Shown: positions 1 through 10,034, numbered from the stretch's first letter. The stretch: 64,000 bases of DNA from CAVUCH01 sp963763095 (GCA_963763095.1 CAVXNR010000031.1:1-64000), one strand, 5' to 3'. Numbers and translations are program-made. The notes: generated by a model not told the origin, from the letters alone.

Positions 1-226
1 CCGTGTCCGGCTTCAGCGGGAAGACGGCGTCCTTGTTGCCCTTCCGCGGCCGCAGGAAATCGGCGTCGAGCAGGAGAGCGAGTCGATCCACGACGAGGCC
101 GCGCGAGAACGTGGCGGCGCGGGGGCGTGCGCGGGCCGGGGGGGGCTGGAGGGCGTGGAGACCTGCGAGACGGCCGCCGCGCCGTGACGACGCCGAGGAA
201 GCCTCGGCATCGATCACGCTCCCCAT
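1..226 (-). CDS. Partial CDS of unknown function, runs off the left edge
   Basis: An open frame starts with ATG at 226 and continues past base 1, so only about 75 N-terminal codons are visible. The start is supported by a purine-rich ribosome site (AGGAGAGAG) about 8 bases upstream, which overlaps the TGA stop of the GH127 gene. The two genes would therefore be translationally coupled as the third member of the TonB receptor-GH127 operon. The visible part is rich in Ala, Arg and Pro and shows no recognisable motif or clear signal peptide. A run of eight G at 138-145 is a likely indel site, so the reading frame beyond it is not secure. Confidence 0.35.
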   Translation of the reverse strand, partial: MGSVIDAEASSASSRRGGRLAGLHALQPPPARARPRAATFSRGLVVDRLALLLDADFLRPRKGNKDAVFPLKPDT

Positions 227-239
227 CTTCGCTCTCTCC

Positions 240-2146
240 TCAGGGCCGCTGCAGCCACGTGGGGTCCTCGCCGCCGGTCTGGCCCGCGTCGGCGATGGGC
301 ACCAGCACGAGGGTCATCGGCGTCTTGCCAAGCTCCGCGTTGCCGAAGTAGCCGTCCACGGCGTAGGCCTGCGTGCCCTTGCAGCCCTTGGGGAGCGACG
401 CCGACGCGTCCCGCAGCCTGACATCGGTCGTCGCGAGGCCCGCAAGCCAGAGATCGTTCATCCACCGCGAGGCGCCGGGGTTCAGCCGCTCCTCGGCGGC
501 CAGCACCTGCGGGCCGCGCTGGATCGCGACGCGCCCCGAATAGGTCGGTGCGCCGGAGACCACCATCAGTGAGAGATCCACCCGGACGCCGACCGTGTCG
601 CCGTCCTTCCAGACGCGGTCGACCTCGACGAAGCCCTCGCGCGCCTCGGTCCACTCGCGTCCGCCGCCGGTCACGGTCAGCGCCTTCGACCACGACGGCA
701 CGCGTACCCAGAGCGGAAAGCGCATCGGCGACGCCATCTCGAGAGCGAGCGTCAGGTCCCGTCCACCGGATACCGCGTGGTCGACCGCACCGACACATCG
801 CCTCCGGGAAGTGTGAGCCGCGCCCGGCCCGGCACGAACAGGTTGACGGCAATGCCTCCGTTGCGGACGCCCCACGCGGCTGACGGGATGAGCGTCAGCC
901 CCCGCGGCACGCTGGACGTGCAGCAGCTCACGCCGGGCACGCCCTGGCTGACCGTGCCGTACCGCTTCATGCCGTCGAGCGGCATGAAGTAGCAGATGCG
1001 GCCCGACTCGGGGTGCTGTGCGGCGATCAGCGCGTTGTAGATGGTGCGCTCGAGCTCGTCGGTGTACCTCGCCTCGCCGGTCAGCTCCAGCAGCTTCAGG
1101 TTGACCTGCATCCAGGTCGTCGTCACGCAGCCCTCTCCCACCTTGCCGTCGGCGCGCAGCAGGTGGTCGCCGCGATAGAGCTCGGCCCAGCTTGCCGTGC
1201 CGGTCAGATAGCGGCGGTTCTTCACGATGTCGTCCCACGCGCGCTGCACGGCCTGCAGATAGCTCGCCTCGCCGGTCGCGCGATACAGCTCGAGCAGGCC
1301 CACGAAGTTCGACGTCATCTCGTACGCCTTGCCGTTGGCGACCTCGTTCACGCGCCCCTTCGTCAGGAGCGTGGTGAGGATCTTCGGACCCGAGGGCTCG
1401 TCCCAGGCGCGCACGATGTAGCGGCAGAACTCGAGATAGCGGGCGTCGCCGGTGAGACGGTAGAGCGTCGCCATCGGCTCGAGCACGCTGGTGTTGGCCA
1501 TGCCGACGTGCCAGTCGTTGCGGGCGATGCTCTGCCGACCGTCACCGTACCTCCGGCACAGCAGATCGCCGATGCGCCGGGCCGCGGCCAGCGCCGGCTC
1601 GAACCCGGTGCGCTGGTAGTAGTTCAAGAGCGCCAGCAGGTTGTACTTGTGCGCCCACACGTCCCAGAGCGGCAGGCTCTCGGATGGCTCGAACTCGGCG
1701 TCGCCGTAGTCCTTGAAGCGATCGGGTTCGAGGTATGTGCCGAGATAGCCGTCGTCGAGCTGCGTCGCCAGCAGGTCGCTGACCGCGCGATCGAGCTTCG
1801 CCTTCAGCCGCGCGTCGCCGGTGTTTGCCCAGGCGTTGGTTGCCGCGTCGATGAACTTGCCGATGTGCTCGCCGATCCACGTCTGTTGTCCGGGCCGCTG
1901 CCGGTAGCCTTTCAGCAGCGGCTCGGGATCCACGCCTTCGAGCAGGCGCTTGTCGACGTTGACCGCCATGCGGTCGCCGAGCAGGCCCTCGATGCGTTGT
2001 GCGCCGAGAGGGGCAGGAGAATACCGGGCCTCCACGGGGTCCGGCACGGGCCGACGCGCGGACAGCACCTGCTCGCCGGGCGCCGCCGCCCATGTGAGGT
2101 GCGCGCATAGCCCGGCGGCGACTGCCGCTCCGAGCTTGCTGGTCAT
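240..2146 (-). CDS. GH127 (DUF1680) beta-L-arabinofuranosidase-like glycoside hydrolase, one frameshift
   Basis: Probable secreted GH127 enzyme, about 635 residues. A signal peptide (residues 1-21) is followed by an (alpha/alpha)6-barrel sequence typical of DUF1680. Visible catalytic features are E338/C340 in GEGCVTTTWM and the Cys pair C408-C409 in GVSCCTSS. These match the zinc-binding cysteines and nucleophile known for GH127 HypBA1. The first frame stops near 752 after TTRYPVDG. The conserved C-terminal beta-sandwich continues in another frame (LALEMASPMRFPLWVRVPSW onward) to the stop at 240. One missing G at about 757-761 restores a single reading frame, so this is either a sequencing indel or a recent mutation. 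The gene is 80 bases downstream of the TonB receptor on the same strand, which fits release of arabinofuranosyl units from an imported or surface-bound glycan. Confidence 0.82.
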
Positions 2147-2226
2147 GCCTCGCTCCCGCCGGAAAGGCCGCGGAGCTGACGCCGATCGGGCGTCACGTCA
2201 CTGGCAGCCACAGAGCCGACCGGCAG

Positions 2227-5200
2227 TCAGAACGTCAGCTTGAGGCTGAGCTGCACGATCCGCCCGTTGCGGGCCTCGGTCACGCGACCGAACGTACTGC
2301 CCTCGCCCAGCGCAAAGGTCGTGTCCAGGTATCGCCACTGCGCGTGGTTCAGCGCGTTGTAGAGGTCGGCGCGGAACAGCAGGTTCGTGCCCAGAATCCC
2401 GAAGGTCTTTCCGAGCGACAGATCCAGGTTGTTGATTCCCGGTCCGCGCAGGATCCCCGGACGCGCGTTCCCCTTCACGTCAGGCCCGGGATCGGCGAAG
2501 GCTCCCGTGTTGAGGTACTCCAGCGTCGTCTTCGGCCCGTCATTGGGATCCCCAATCACGTTTGGCATCTCCGGCTCGAAGTCGCGCGCGCTGCTCTGGC
2601 CGTTGAAGACGGTGAGCGCGTCGCCGGATTCGACCACGTAGACGCCCGAGGCCCGCCAGCCGTAGAGTGCGCCGCGGGCGAGCCCCGTCAGCGAGTCACC
2701 AAATGGCACGTCCCAGGTGGCGGCGGCCACGAAGCGGTGCGGATGCGAGAAGATCGCCTCGCCCCGTCCGAGCTGGATGTTCCAGTCCCAGGCCGGCTGC
2801 GACAGATCGTCGATCGGGCCATCGGTCTGGTACCGATCCGTGGTGGTCTTCGAATAGGTGTAGTGCGACAGGAACGCCAGGCCGTTGGTCAGTCGGTGAT
2901 CGACCCGCACCGTCCCCGCGTTGTACGTCGATGTGAGGCCGTGCCGGATACCCGCACGTCGGCGAAGCGCCCGTTGTTGTTAGGCCGCGCGTCGTTGAAT
3001 GCGTCCTCCGAGCTCCAGCCGGTCTGGTAGGCCGGGATGTTCTGGTTGATGTAGAAGGGAAGATCCCGGCCGCGGCTGCCCGTGTAGAAGACCGAGAGCC
3101 CGGTGCGGGGCCCGATCTGCTTCTCGGTCGAGACGACGAAGCGGTGATAGTAGGGGGTGTCGCCGGACTCGTCGTCCATGTAGCGCACGCTGGCCGCATA
3201 GTCGAAGTACCCGGTGCCGGGTCCGGTGCTGATCGGATACGTCCCCACAGGGACCGTCGCTGGGGCAGGGAAGACGTTGTCGAGACTCATCACCGGCTCA
3301 TCGTCGTGAGCGTCGAAGCGGAAGTTGCCGTAGAAGTCGCCGACGTAGCCCGGCACGCCACCGAACCCGTCGCCGAGGCGCGCGACGCCGGTCGTCGTGA
3401 TGCCGAGGTCGTAGAAGACGCCGTAGCCGGCGCGCAGCACCCAGCCCGGCGTGGGTTCGTACGCCAGGCTGACGCGGGGCGCGAAGTTGTTCTTGTCGGC
3501 CGGCAGATAGTGAAGATCGAGCCCTGGGGCGCGCCCGGGAATCGCGAGCTGCCAGCCGTCATAGTTCATGTCCACGATCGCGTTGCCGTAGCGGTTGCCC
3601 GAGTAGGTCTGGATGCCGAGGTCGTAGCGCAGGCCGGCTGACAGCGTCCACCTCGGGTTCAGCTGCCATTTGTCCTCGACGTAGAAGCCCCAGTAGGGCA
3701 TCACGAAATGGAGCGAGTCGTCGCCCTCGGTCAGGTTGTACCGTTGCTGCATGAAACTCGGAACACCCAGCAGGAAGCTCGCCACTGAATCGCCGCCGAT
3801 GCTGCCGTCGACGCTGCCGGAGCGGGTGAACTGCTGGTCGAAGCCGACATATCGGATGTAGTCGAAGTCCTTTTCCTGCTTGCGGAAGAAGTTGAAGCCC
3901 GCCTTCACCAGGTGGGCGCCCTTGAGCCAGTTCAGGTTGCTCGAGATCTGGAAGCTGGGGTTGGCGGCGCAGAAGACCTCGAAGGCTCCGAAGTCGTAGT
4001 AGTCGCCGATCGCCATCGCGTAGAGCCCTTGGTCCGCGCCCGACCCGATGTTCTGGAAGTACTTGGCCCGAAGCGTGTCGGTCTGGTGCATGTAGTCGAC
4101 ACTCTGCTGATCGGGCAAGCACAGCTCGCCCCTGCCGTAGGCGACCACCAGCTCGTTCGTCAGGGTGGGCGTGAAGATGCGGGCGTAGCTGACCGAGGTC
4201 AACCACGACTTGTCGTCGACGTTGCCAGGGAGGACTTCCGGGAAGAGGCCGCCGGAATTCTCGTCGCGGCCCTGCGACTGCGAGAAGTTCACGTAGAGGT
4301 TGTCCTTGGCGCCGAGCGCGAAATCGACACGGCCATCGAAGCGGTGCGACGTGAACTTGCTGGTCATGAACGCCTGATAGTTCTCCAGGTTGTTCGGATC
4401 GGAGGGATCGACGTAGTTGGGCATCGGGAACAGGTTCAGCATGTCCTGCGCCCGCGGATCGATCGCCGATGAACCGTCCGAACGCGTGATGTTCCGCAGG
4501 TCGTTGTTCGGAATCGGCGTGCGGATGCTTTCGCCGTCGTCGGTGATGACGGTGGTGAAAGGGTTGTAGAGGACGTAGTTCGGATCGTCGGGGAAACGCG
4601 ACAGAAGCGCGCTGAAGTCGCCCTGCCGCTCGGCCGCCGTCGGCACGCGGAAGAACTCGGGCTCGTCGCCTCTGCGATTGTAGGTCCTTTCGTAGTTGGC
4701 GAAGAAGAACAGCTTGTCTTTGAGGATCGGTCCGCCGACGTTGCCGCCGTACTGGTGGCGGTTGAGCGAGGGCTTCTCGGTGCCCTCGGTCACGCGCTGG
4801 CGCTCGAGCGGATCCCAGGCGTTCAGCGCGTCGTTCTCGATGTAGTCGTAGATCGCGCCGCGATACCGGTTGGTGCCTGCCCGCGTGGTCACGGTCAGCG
4901 TCGAGAGATCGCGGCCGTTGGCGGCCGAGAAATTCGCGACGTCCACTTTGATCTCGTCGACCGCCTCGAGAGACGGCGAGTAGCTCTGGCCGCCGACGTA
5001 GTTGTCGTTCGCGTTCACGCCGTTGACGTAGAAGCCGTTGCTGCCGCCGCCGCCGGCGACGTAGTCGATGCCGCCAATCACGTGGTGCGAGCCGGCCGAG
5101 TATGTGCCGGCCTCGTCGGCGCGTGGCTGCGTGCTGATGCCAGGCGCGAGCTGGACGAAGCTGGTGAAGTTGCGTCCCTTGCTGGCCATGTTGTCGATGA

Positions 5201-5681
5201 TCGGCTTGTCGACGGCAATGCCGACCGCGATCTGGTCGGTGCGCACGACGGGGGCTTCGTTGACGACCTGGATGGTCTCGGCGACGCCGGCAACGGAGAG
5301 CACGAGATCGACCTGGGCGCTGGTGGCGCTGCCGAGCGTCATCGGCTCGGAGACGGCCGTGGCGAAGCCACTGAGCGCGGCCGAGACGGTGTAGACGCCC
5401 GAGGCCAGGTTCGAGAACACGAAGGCGCCGTGGGTATCGCTGGTGCCGACCTGGACCTGGTTGCGGGTGGTCTCGGTAAGGGTGACGGTGGCGCCGGGGA
5501 GGGCACTGCCGGTGGAGTCGGTGAGGGTCCCTTCGATCTTGCTGCGCAGGGCGAACTGCGCGGCCAGGTCGGCGGGCCAGACGAGGGCGAGGAGGAGCCC
5601 GCAGAGCGACACGGCGCCCGCGCGGCGGGCCGCGGCGCCTTCGCGGGCGCGAGTCGGGAACCGGGTGAGGAACGGACGCAT
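2227..5681 (-). CDS. TonB-dependent outer-membrane receptor (Oar/CarboxypepD_reg type), one frameshift
   Basis: Large outer-membrane receptor of about 1150 residues, likely importing a glycan or glycoside. The start at 5681 has a strong GGAGGAGGCG ribosome site; in-frame codons up to 5768 lack one. Order of parts: signal peptide ending near WPADLAAQ, a carboxypeptidase-like regulatory beta-sandwich (GTLTDSTGSALPGATVTLTE), plug domain, then a long beta-barrel with many aromatic residues. The barrel continues in a second frame from about 2935-2950 (GLTSTYNAGTVRVDHRLTNG) to a terminal Phe at 2227, so a single indel splits the sequence. No SusD partner is present, as is usual in Acidobacteriota. 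Three LacI-type operator-like sites lie upstream, one of them in the leader 18 bases before the start. Confidence 0.85.
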
Positions 5682-5698
5682 GGTAACGCCTCCTCCGA

Positions 5699-5710
5699 GC
5701 AATCGATTTC
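5699..5710. promoter_or_regulatory. LacI-type operator-like site 1
   Basis: GCAATCGATTTC lies in the leader just ahead of the TonB receptor ribosome site. It has the A/T-rich arms and central CG typical of LacI/GalR-family operators. It fits the pattern G[CT]AATCGA[AT][AT][AT]C shared by three sites in this intergenic region. Confidence 0.45.
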
Positions 5711-5775
5711 CGAACGACGGCGGCAGACCTGCGGGGCGGATGATTCTACACAGCCGCGGCCGTGTCAAGAGGTGT

Positions 5776-5787
5776 GTAATCGAATAC
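5776..5787. promoter_or_regulatory. LacI-type operator-like site 2
   Basis: GTAATCGAATAC is the second copy of the 12-bp pattern. On the minus strand it is followed 7 bases later by TTGACA (5763-5768), a perfect -35 hexamer pointing at the receptor. The nearest -10-like hexamer, TAGAAT (5743-5748), is only 14 bases away, so the core promoter assignment is uncertain. Confidence 0.45.
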
Positions 5788-5889
5788 CCCGTGTGTTCGG
5801 CCCAGCCGGACCCTGGCCGCTCGTCCGGCCGTCACGCGCATCTCGTTCCCAGGACGGTCTGACCACCCAAGGGAATTGACGCTCTAACG

Positions 5890-5901
5890 GCAATCGATTA
5901 C
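5890..5901. promoter_or_regulatory. LacI-type operator-like site 3
   Basis: GCAATCGATTAC has a perfect AATCGATT core and lies 18 bases upstream of the lacI-type gene start. This fits autoregulation together with control of the divergent receptor operon. Confidence 0.5.
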
Positions 5902-5919
5902 CCTCTGCGCGGACCCCGC

Positions 5920-7074
5920 ATGGCCTCTCTCCAACGTGGCCCCAGACATCGTCGTCCGTCGCACAAGACCTGGCGCGCATCCGCGCCTACGATCTACGAG
6001 GTCGCCAGGCAGGCCCACGTCTCGGCCGCCACCGTCTCGCGCGTGCTCTCGGGCGCCAAGTTCGTCAGCGGCGAGCTCGCGCAGCGCGTCTGGGACGCCG
6101 TGGGCGAGCTGGAGTACCGGCCCAACCAAGTCGCCCGCAACCTCCGCGCCCGCGCCACCAACACCATCGGCGTCGTCATCCCCGACATCCAAAACCCGTT
6201 CTTCACCGGCCTCGTGCGCGGCATCGAGGACGCGCTGCAGGCCGAGAAGTTCACGCTGCTGCTCGCCAACTCCGATGGCGACCCCGCGCGCGAGCGCGTG
6301 TGCCTCGACACGCTGTGCGCCGAGGAAGTGGCTGGTCTGGTCTTCGTGCCCTGCAACGCCGAGCCGCGCGCCTACGAGCATCTCGGCCGCCAGGGCGTGC
6401 CCGTCGTCGCCGTCGACCGTTCGCCCGTGGGCCTCAACGTGGACCTGGTCGGCGTCACCAACGAGGAAGGCGCCCGCGCCGCCGTGCTGCACCTCGCGCG
6501 GCTCGGCCGGCAGCGCATCGCGCTCATCGGCGGGCCGCCGTCGGCCAACGTCGCCGTCGAGCGCGAGCAGGGTTATCGCCAGGCGCTCGAGATGGCCGGC
6601 CTCGCGTATTCGCCGGCGCTCGTCGTGCGCGCCGATTTCCGCGAGGACGGCGGCTACGAGGCCATGGCCTCGCTGCTCGGCCTGTCGCCGCGCCCCGATG
6701 CCGTGTTCGTCGCCAACAACCTGATGGCGATGGGCGCTCTGCGCGCCGCCAGCGACGCCGCGCTGCGCGTGCCCGAAGACATCGGCCTCGTGTCGTTCGA
6801 CGACATCCCGTGGGGCGCGCGCGTCGATCCGCCGCTGACGGTGGTCGCGCAGCCGACCTACGACCTTGGCGTGTCGGCCGCCCGCATCCTGCTGGATCGC
6901 ATCCGGGAGCCTCATCGTCCCGTCCGCCGGGTCGAGCTGCAGACGACGCTGGTCGTCCGCCGGTCCTGCGGCGCGCGGGGGCCGGATCCGGGGGCGCGGA
7001 GCAGCGGACCGGGTGATGACACAGGGCACCCTGATGGCCCGTCCGCCGATCTCGATGTGACAAAGTCGTACTAA
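5920..7074 (+). CDS. LacI/GalR-family transcriptional regulator
   Basis: About 384 residues. The N-terminal helix-turn-helix begins near residue 24 (TIYEVARQAHVSAATVSRVL) and is followed by the hinge helix region (YRPNQVARNLRARAT). A periplasmic-binding-protein-like sensor domain follows (NTIGVVIPDIQNPFF onward) and ends with the family-typical PPLTVVAQPTYDLG segment. The sensor probably binds a sugar released by the adjacent GH127 enzyme (inference from context). The gene is divergent from the TonB receptor and 24 bases upstream of the ADP-ribosylglycohydrolase gene, so it probably heads a two-gene transcript. Operator-like site 3 lies just ahead of its start. Confidence 0.92.
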   Translation: MASLQRGPRHRRPSHKTWRASAPTIYEVARQAHVSAATVSRVLSGAKFVSGELAQRVWDAVGELEYRPNQVARNLRARATNTIGVVIPDIQNPFFTGLVRGIEDALQAEKFTLLLANSDGDPARERVCLDTLCAEEVAGLVFVPCNAEPRAYEHLGRQGVPVVAVDRSPVGLNVDLVGVTNEEGARAAVLHLARLGRQRIALIGGPPSANVAVEREQGYRQALEMAGLAYSPALVVRADFREDGGYEAMASLLGLSPRPDAVFVANNLMAMGALRAASDAALRVPEDIGLVSFDDIPWGARVDPPLTVVAQPTYDLGVSAARILLDRIREPHRPVRRVELQTTLVVRRSCGARGPDPGARSSGPGDDTGHPDGPSADLDVTKSY

Positions 7075-7098
7075 CCCCTCGCGACTGGAGAGATACGC

Positions 7099-8637
7099 AT
7101 GCGCAGAGTCCTTACGCTGGCTGTGGCTGCCGCGCTGCTCGGGGCCGTCCCTGTGGCGGCGCAAACCGATGGGGGCCGACGACTCTCGCGGGCCGTGCTC
7201 GAGGACAAGATCCGCGGCGGGTGGGCCGGCCAGATGATCGGCGTGTCGTACGGCGCGCCGACCGAGTTCAGATCGAACGGCCGCATCATCCGCTGGGTGA
7301 TCGAGTGGAAGCCCGAGAACATCAGCAACTCGATCAGGCAGGACGACCTCTACGTCGAGATGACGTTTGCCGAGGTGCTCGACAAAGTCGGCCTCGACGC
7401 GACCACCGAGCAGTTCGGCGAGATGTTCAAGGACTCGAAGTACGAGCTGTGGCACGCCAACGCCGCCGCGCGGTACCTGCTCAACCGCGGCATCAAGGCG
7501 CCCTGGTCGGGGCACCCGAAGTACAACTCCCACGCCAACGACATCGACTTCCAGATCGAGTCGGATTTCATCGGCCTGATGTCGCCCGGCCTGCCGCAGC
7601 AGGCTAACCGCATTGCCGATCGCGTCGGACGCGTCATGAACCACGGAGACGGCCTGTACGGCGGCATGTTCTTCAGCGGGATGTACGCGGCCGCGTTCTT
7701 CGAGAGCGATCCACGCAGGGTCGTCGAGATCGGCCTCAAGTCGATTCCGGCCGACAGCGGCTACGGCCGCATCATCCGCGACCTGCTCGACTGGTCCGCG
7801 ACCGAGCCCGACTGGCAGAAGACCTGGGCCCGCCTCACTGAGAAGTGGGATCGCGACGATGCGTGTCCGGATGGCGCGCTGAACGATTTCAACATCGACG
7901 CACGGCTCAACGGCGCGTTCGTCGCGCTCGGCCTGCTGTACGGCAAGGGCGACTTCGACCAGACGCTCGACGTGTCGACGCGGGCGGGCCAGGACTCCGA
8001 CTGCAACCCCTCGAGCGCGGCGGGCATTCTCGGCGTCATGCTCGGCTACGATCGGATTCCCGACAAGTGGAAGTCGGGCATTCCCGCCATCGCGGATCAG
8101 AAGTTCGACTACACGAGCTACTCGTTCAACGGGATCATCGCCTCCACGATGGCTCGTGCGCTGAAAGTCGTCGAGCGGGCGGGCGGACGCGTGACCGAGT
8201 CGGAGATCGTCGTGCCGCTGGAGGAGCCGAAGTCGCCCACGCTCGAGCAGTGGGACGTGGATGGCCCGAGCGCGCTCGTCGAGTCGTCCAACGGCGCGTG
8301 GACCTGGAGCGACGGATGGCAGCAGACCTCGTGGCGCCGCCGCCACACGATGTCGTCCGAGCGGCCGGGCGCCCACGCGCGGCTGCGCTTCAGCGGCACG
8401 GGCGTCGCCATCATGGGCGACTACGACGACAAGGGCGGCACGGCCGAGGTGATCGTCGATGGCGCGCCTGCCGGGAAGATCGACGCGCGCGCCCTGCCTC
8501 GCACGACCGAGACCGCCTACTGGCACGTGACCGGGCTGAAGCCCGGGGAGCACACCGTGGAGATTCGCCTGCAGGGTGGGGGCGGCACTCCGTCGGGCAC
8601 CGTGGCGATTGCCGGCGCGATCGTCTACGGTAAGTAG
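7099..8637 (+). CDS. Secreted ADP-ribosylglycohydrolase-fold protein with C-terminal beta-sandwich
   Basis: 512 residues with a clear signal peptide (cleavage near VPVAAQT). Residues about 30-365 match the ADP-ribosylglycohydrolase (DraG-like) family. The binuclear metal site is recognisable in QDDLYVEM (D82, D83) and in GQDSDCNPSS (D299, D301). Residues about 370-512 form an extra all-beta segment (WTWSDGWQQTSWRRRHTM, then a VEIRL end) resembling carbohydrate-binding accessory domains. The start has a GGAGAG ribosome site. Export and position next to a LacI regulator suggest it acts on a glycoside, perhaps an arabinose-type or nucleoside-like substrate, rather than on ADP-ribosylated proteins. 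That is inference; the exact substrate cannot be read from sequence. Confidence 0.85.
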   Translation: MRRVLTLAVAAALLGAVPVAAQTDGGRRLSRAVLEDKIRGGWAGQMIGVSYGAPTEFRSNGRIIRWVIEWKPENISNSIRQDDLYVEMTFAEVLDKVGLDATTEQFGEMFKDSKYELWHANAAARYLLNRGIKAPWSGHPKYNSHANDIDFQIESDFIGLMSPGLPQQANRIADRVGRVMNHGDGLYGGMFFSGMYAAAFFESDPRRVVEIGLKSIPADSGYGRIIRDLLDWSATEPDWQKTWARLTEKWDRDDACPDGALNDFNIDARLNGAFVALGLLYGKGDFDQTLDVSTRAGQDSDCNPSSAAGILGVMLGYDRIPDKWKSGIPAIADQKFDYTSYSFNGIIASTMARALKVVERAGGRVTESEIVVPLEEPKSPTLEQWDVDGPSALVESSNGAWTWSDGWQQTSWRRRHTMSSERPGAHARLRFSGTGVAIMGDYDDKGGTAEVIVDGAPAGKIDARALPRTTETAYWHVTGLKPGEHTVEIRLQGGGGTPSGTVAIAGAIVYGK

Positions 8638-8869
8638 CCGCGTCACTCGAAGGTACGTGGGGCAGGGACTTCAGCGCTGCATCAGCAGCCCATTCGCCCC
8701 GCGGCCTCCTCGAAGGGGCGGTCCTTGTGCCGTCCTATGTTTACCCTCAGCTGATCACTGCCATGATGAACGTGCTCATGGGCATGCACCGTCGGGGTGC
8801 AGATCAACACCACCGCGCAGTCGCGATGGAGAACCGGCCCGGTGTGATCATCGCGAACTCGACGCGCGC

Positions 8870-9478
8870 CTTCGACACCACCATCATCGCGCGGACATGG
8901 TCCGTTTTCCTTCGCGGCGTCTGGATGACGGCGGTCATGGCCGTGACCAGCCTTCTCTTCGGGCTCCCTCTGGGGTTGTGCCTAGGCCCTGGCGCGCGTG
9001 CGGTCGAACCGCCTGGTGGCGACGCCGGCCGCAATCTACGTGGAAGTGATGCGGAGTCGGCGTCAGCCTGCCGGCCTATACGAGCGGGATTCTGGCATTG
9101 ACGCTGAACGCGGCCGCGTACATCTCCGAAGTGATCCGCGCCGGCATCCTCTCAATCGACGCAGGCCAGATAGAGGCGGCGCGCGCGCTCGGCATGAGCT
9201 ACTGGCAGGCGATGCGCCGCATCATCCTGCCGCAAACCTTCCGCCGTGTCGTCCCCCCGCTGACCAACGAAGGGATCGCGCTGCTCAAAGATTCGTCGCT
9301 CGTCTCGGTGATCGGCCTCACCGAGCTGGCACGAACAGGCCAGGAGCTGGCGAGCCGTTATGCCGCCCCGCTCACGATCTGGCCGCTCGTCGCGATTCTC
9401 TACCTCGCGCTCACGTTTCCGTTGACCCGGGTGGCGGAGTATCTTGAGCGTCGCTGGCGTCCCGTCACGCGCGCGTAG
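8870..9478 (+). pseudogene. Relic of a polar amino-acid ABC transporter permease (HisM/GlnP type)
   Basis: Three frames together spell one permease. The first transmembrane segment reads WSVFLRGVWMTAVMAVTSLL. It is followed by RSNRLVATPAAIYVEVMR in a second frame, then VSLPAYTSGILALTLNAAAY in a third. The last frame runs to the stop at 9478 with the EAA loop (EAARALGMSYWQAMRRIILP). The usual GTPLLVQ segment between VEVMR and VSLPAY is missing, about 15 codons, so this is a true deletion plus frameshifts and not only sequencing error. No ATPase or binding-protein gene is adjacent. It is an orphan decayed fragment, possibly of foreign origin. Confidence 0.75.
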
Positions 9479-9530
9479 CCGTCCTGGCAAGCCGGCTGAA
9501 GCAGGCCAGCGAACGACTGGCGGGCCGATT

Positions 9531-10034
9531 TCACCGCTGGCCGCCGAGTGGTGAGCGGAACGACTCCGGCCCATCGACCTCGTCGGGTGCTATCCCCGAG
9601 TCGACCGACATCGCGGCGGTCGAGACAGGCGGCCGCATCCATTGAGTTTCTCGGTCGGCGGTTTTCAGCCGGACGGTCTGCGCGAGCCGCTGCGCGTCCA
9701 TCTCGCTCAATAAGACGTCTGGGGAAGCGAGGGTCGGTGAGAGGGTCCCGCAATTCCTCCGCGCGAGGACGTTTCCGATTGCGGCCGCGACTATGGTCAA
9801 TCCGATGAGGGTGGCCCAAGGCGCCGTTTCGTTACCCGTGTCCTCAAAGACATTTCGCCCAGCCAAGGGGACCGGAAACGCGATGATGGCGCCCGCGCCG
9901 AACCCGACCGCCGCCCCGAGGAGGGTCATGCGTGCGATCGGGCACTTGGGCTTGGGCTGAACCACGGTGGATTGAGCGGCGGTCGGATTGGCGGTTGCCA
10001 GCGCGACAGCGAGCGCCATGAGCGTTCGGCGCAT
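9531..10034 (-). CDS. Small exported/membrane protein of unknown function
   Basis: 167 residues with a GGGAGG ribosome site just upstream of the ATG at 10034. A signal peptide ends near TAAQS. Two hydrophobic Gly/Ala-rich segments follow, about residues 36-56 and 74-90, resembling a glycine-zipper or two-helix membrane unit. The C-terminal half is hydrophilic and without recognised motif. Two Cys residues (in KPKCPIAR and RRNCGTL) flank the hydrophobic region and could form a disulphide. The neighbours are a relic permease and a relic ADOP gene, so no functional context is available. Confidence 0.6.
   Translation of the reverse strand: MRRTLMALAVALATANPTAAQSTVVQPKPKCPIARMTLLGAAVGFGAGAIIAFPVPLAGRNVFEDTGNETAPWATLIGLTIVAAAIGNVLARRNCGTLSPTLASPDVLLSEMDAQRLAQTVRLKTADRETQWMRPPVSTAAMSVDSGIAPDEVDGPESFRSPLGGQR

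Noticed and set aside
5743..5768. TTGACA and TAGAAT as a standard promoter for the TonB receptor
   Set aside because: The spacer is only 14 bases, outside the usual 16-18, so I did not call it a promoter.
5884..8646. A 920-codon open frame on the minus strand opposite the LacI and ADP-ribosylglycohydrolase genes
   Set aside because: It is antisense to two clearly conserved proteins, has Arg/Ala/His/Gly-biased composition, and no domain. It is a typical GC-rich shadow frame.
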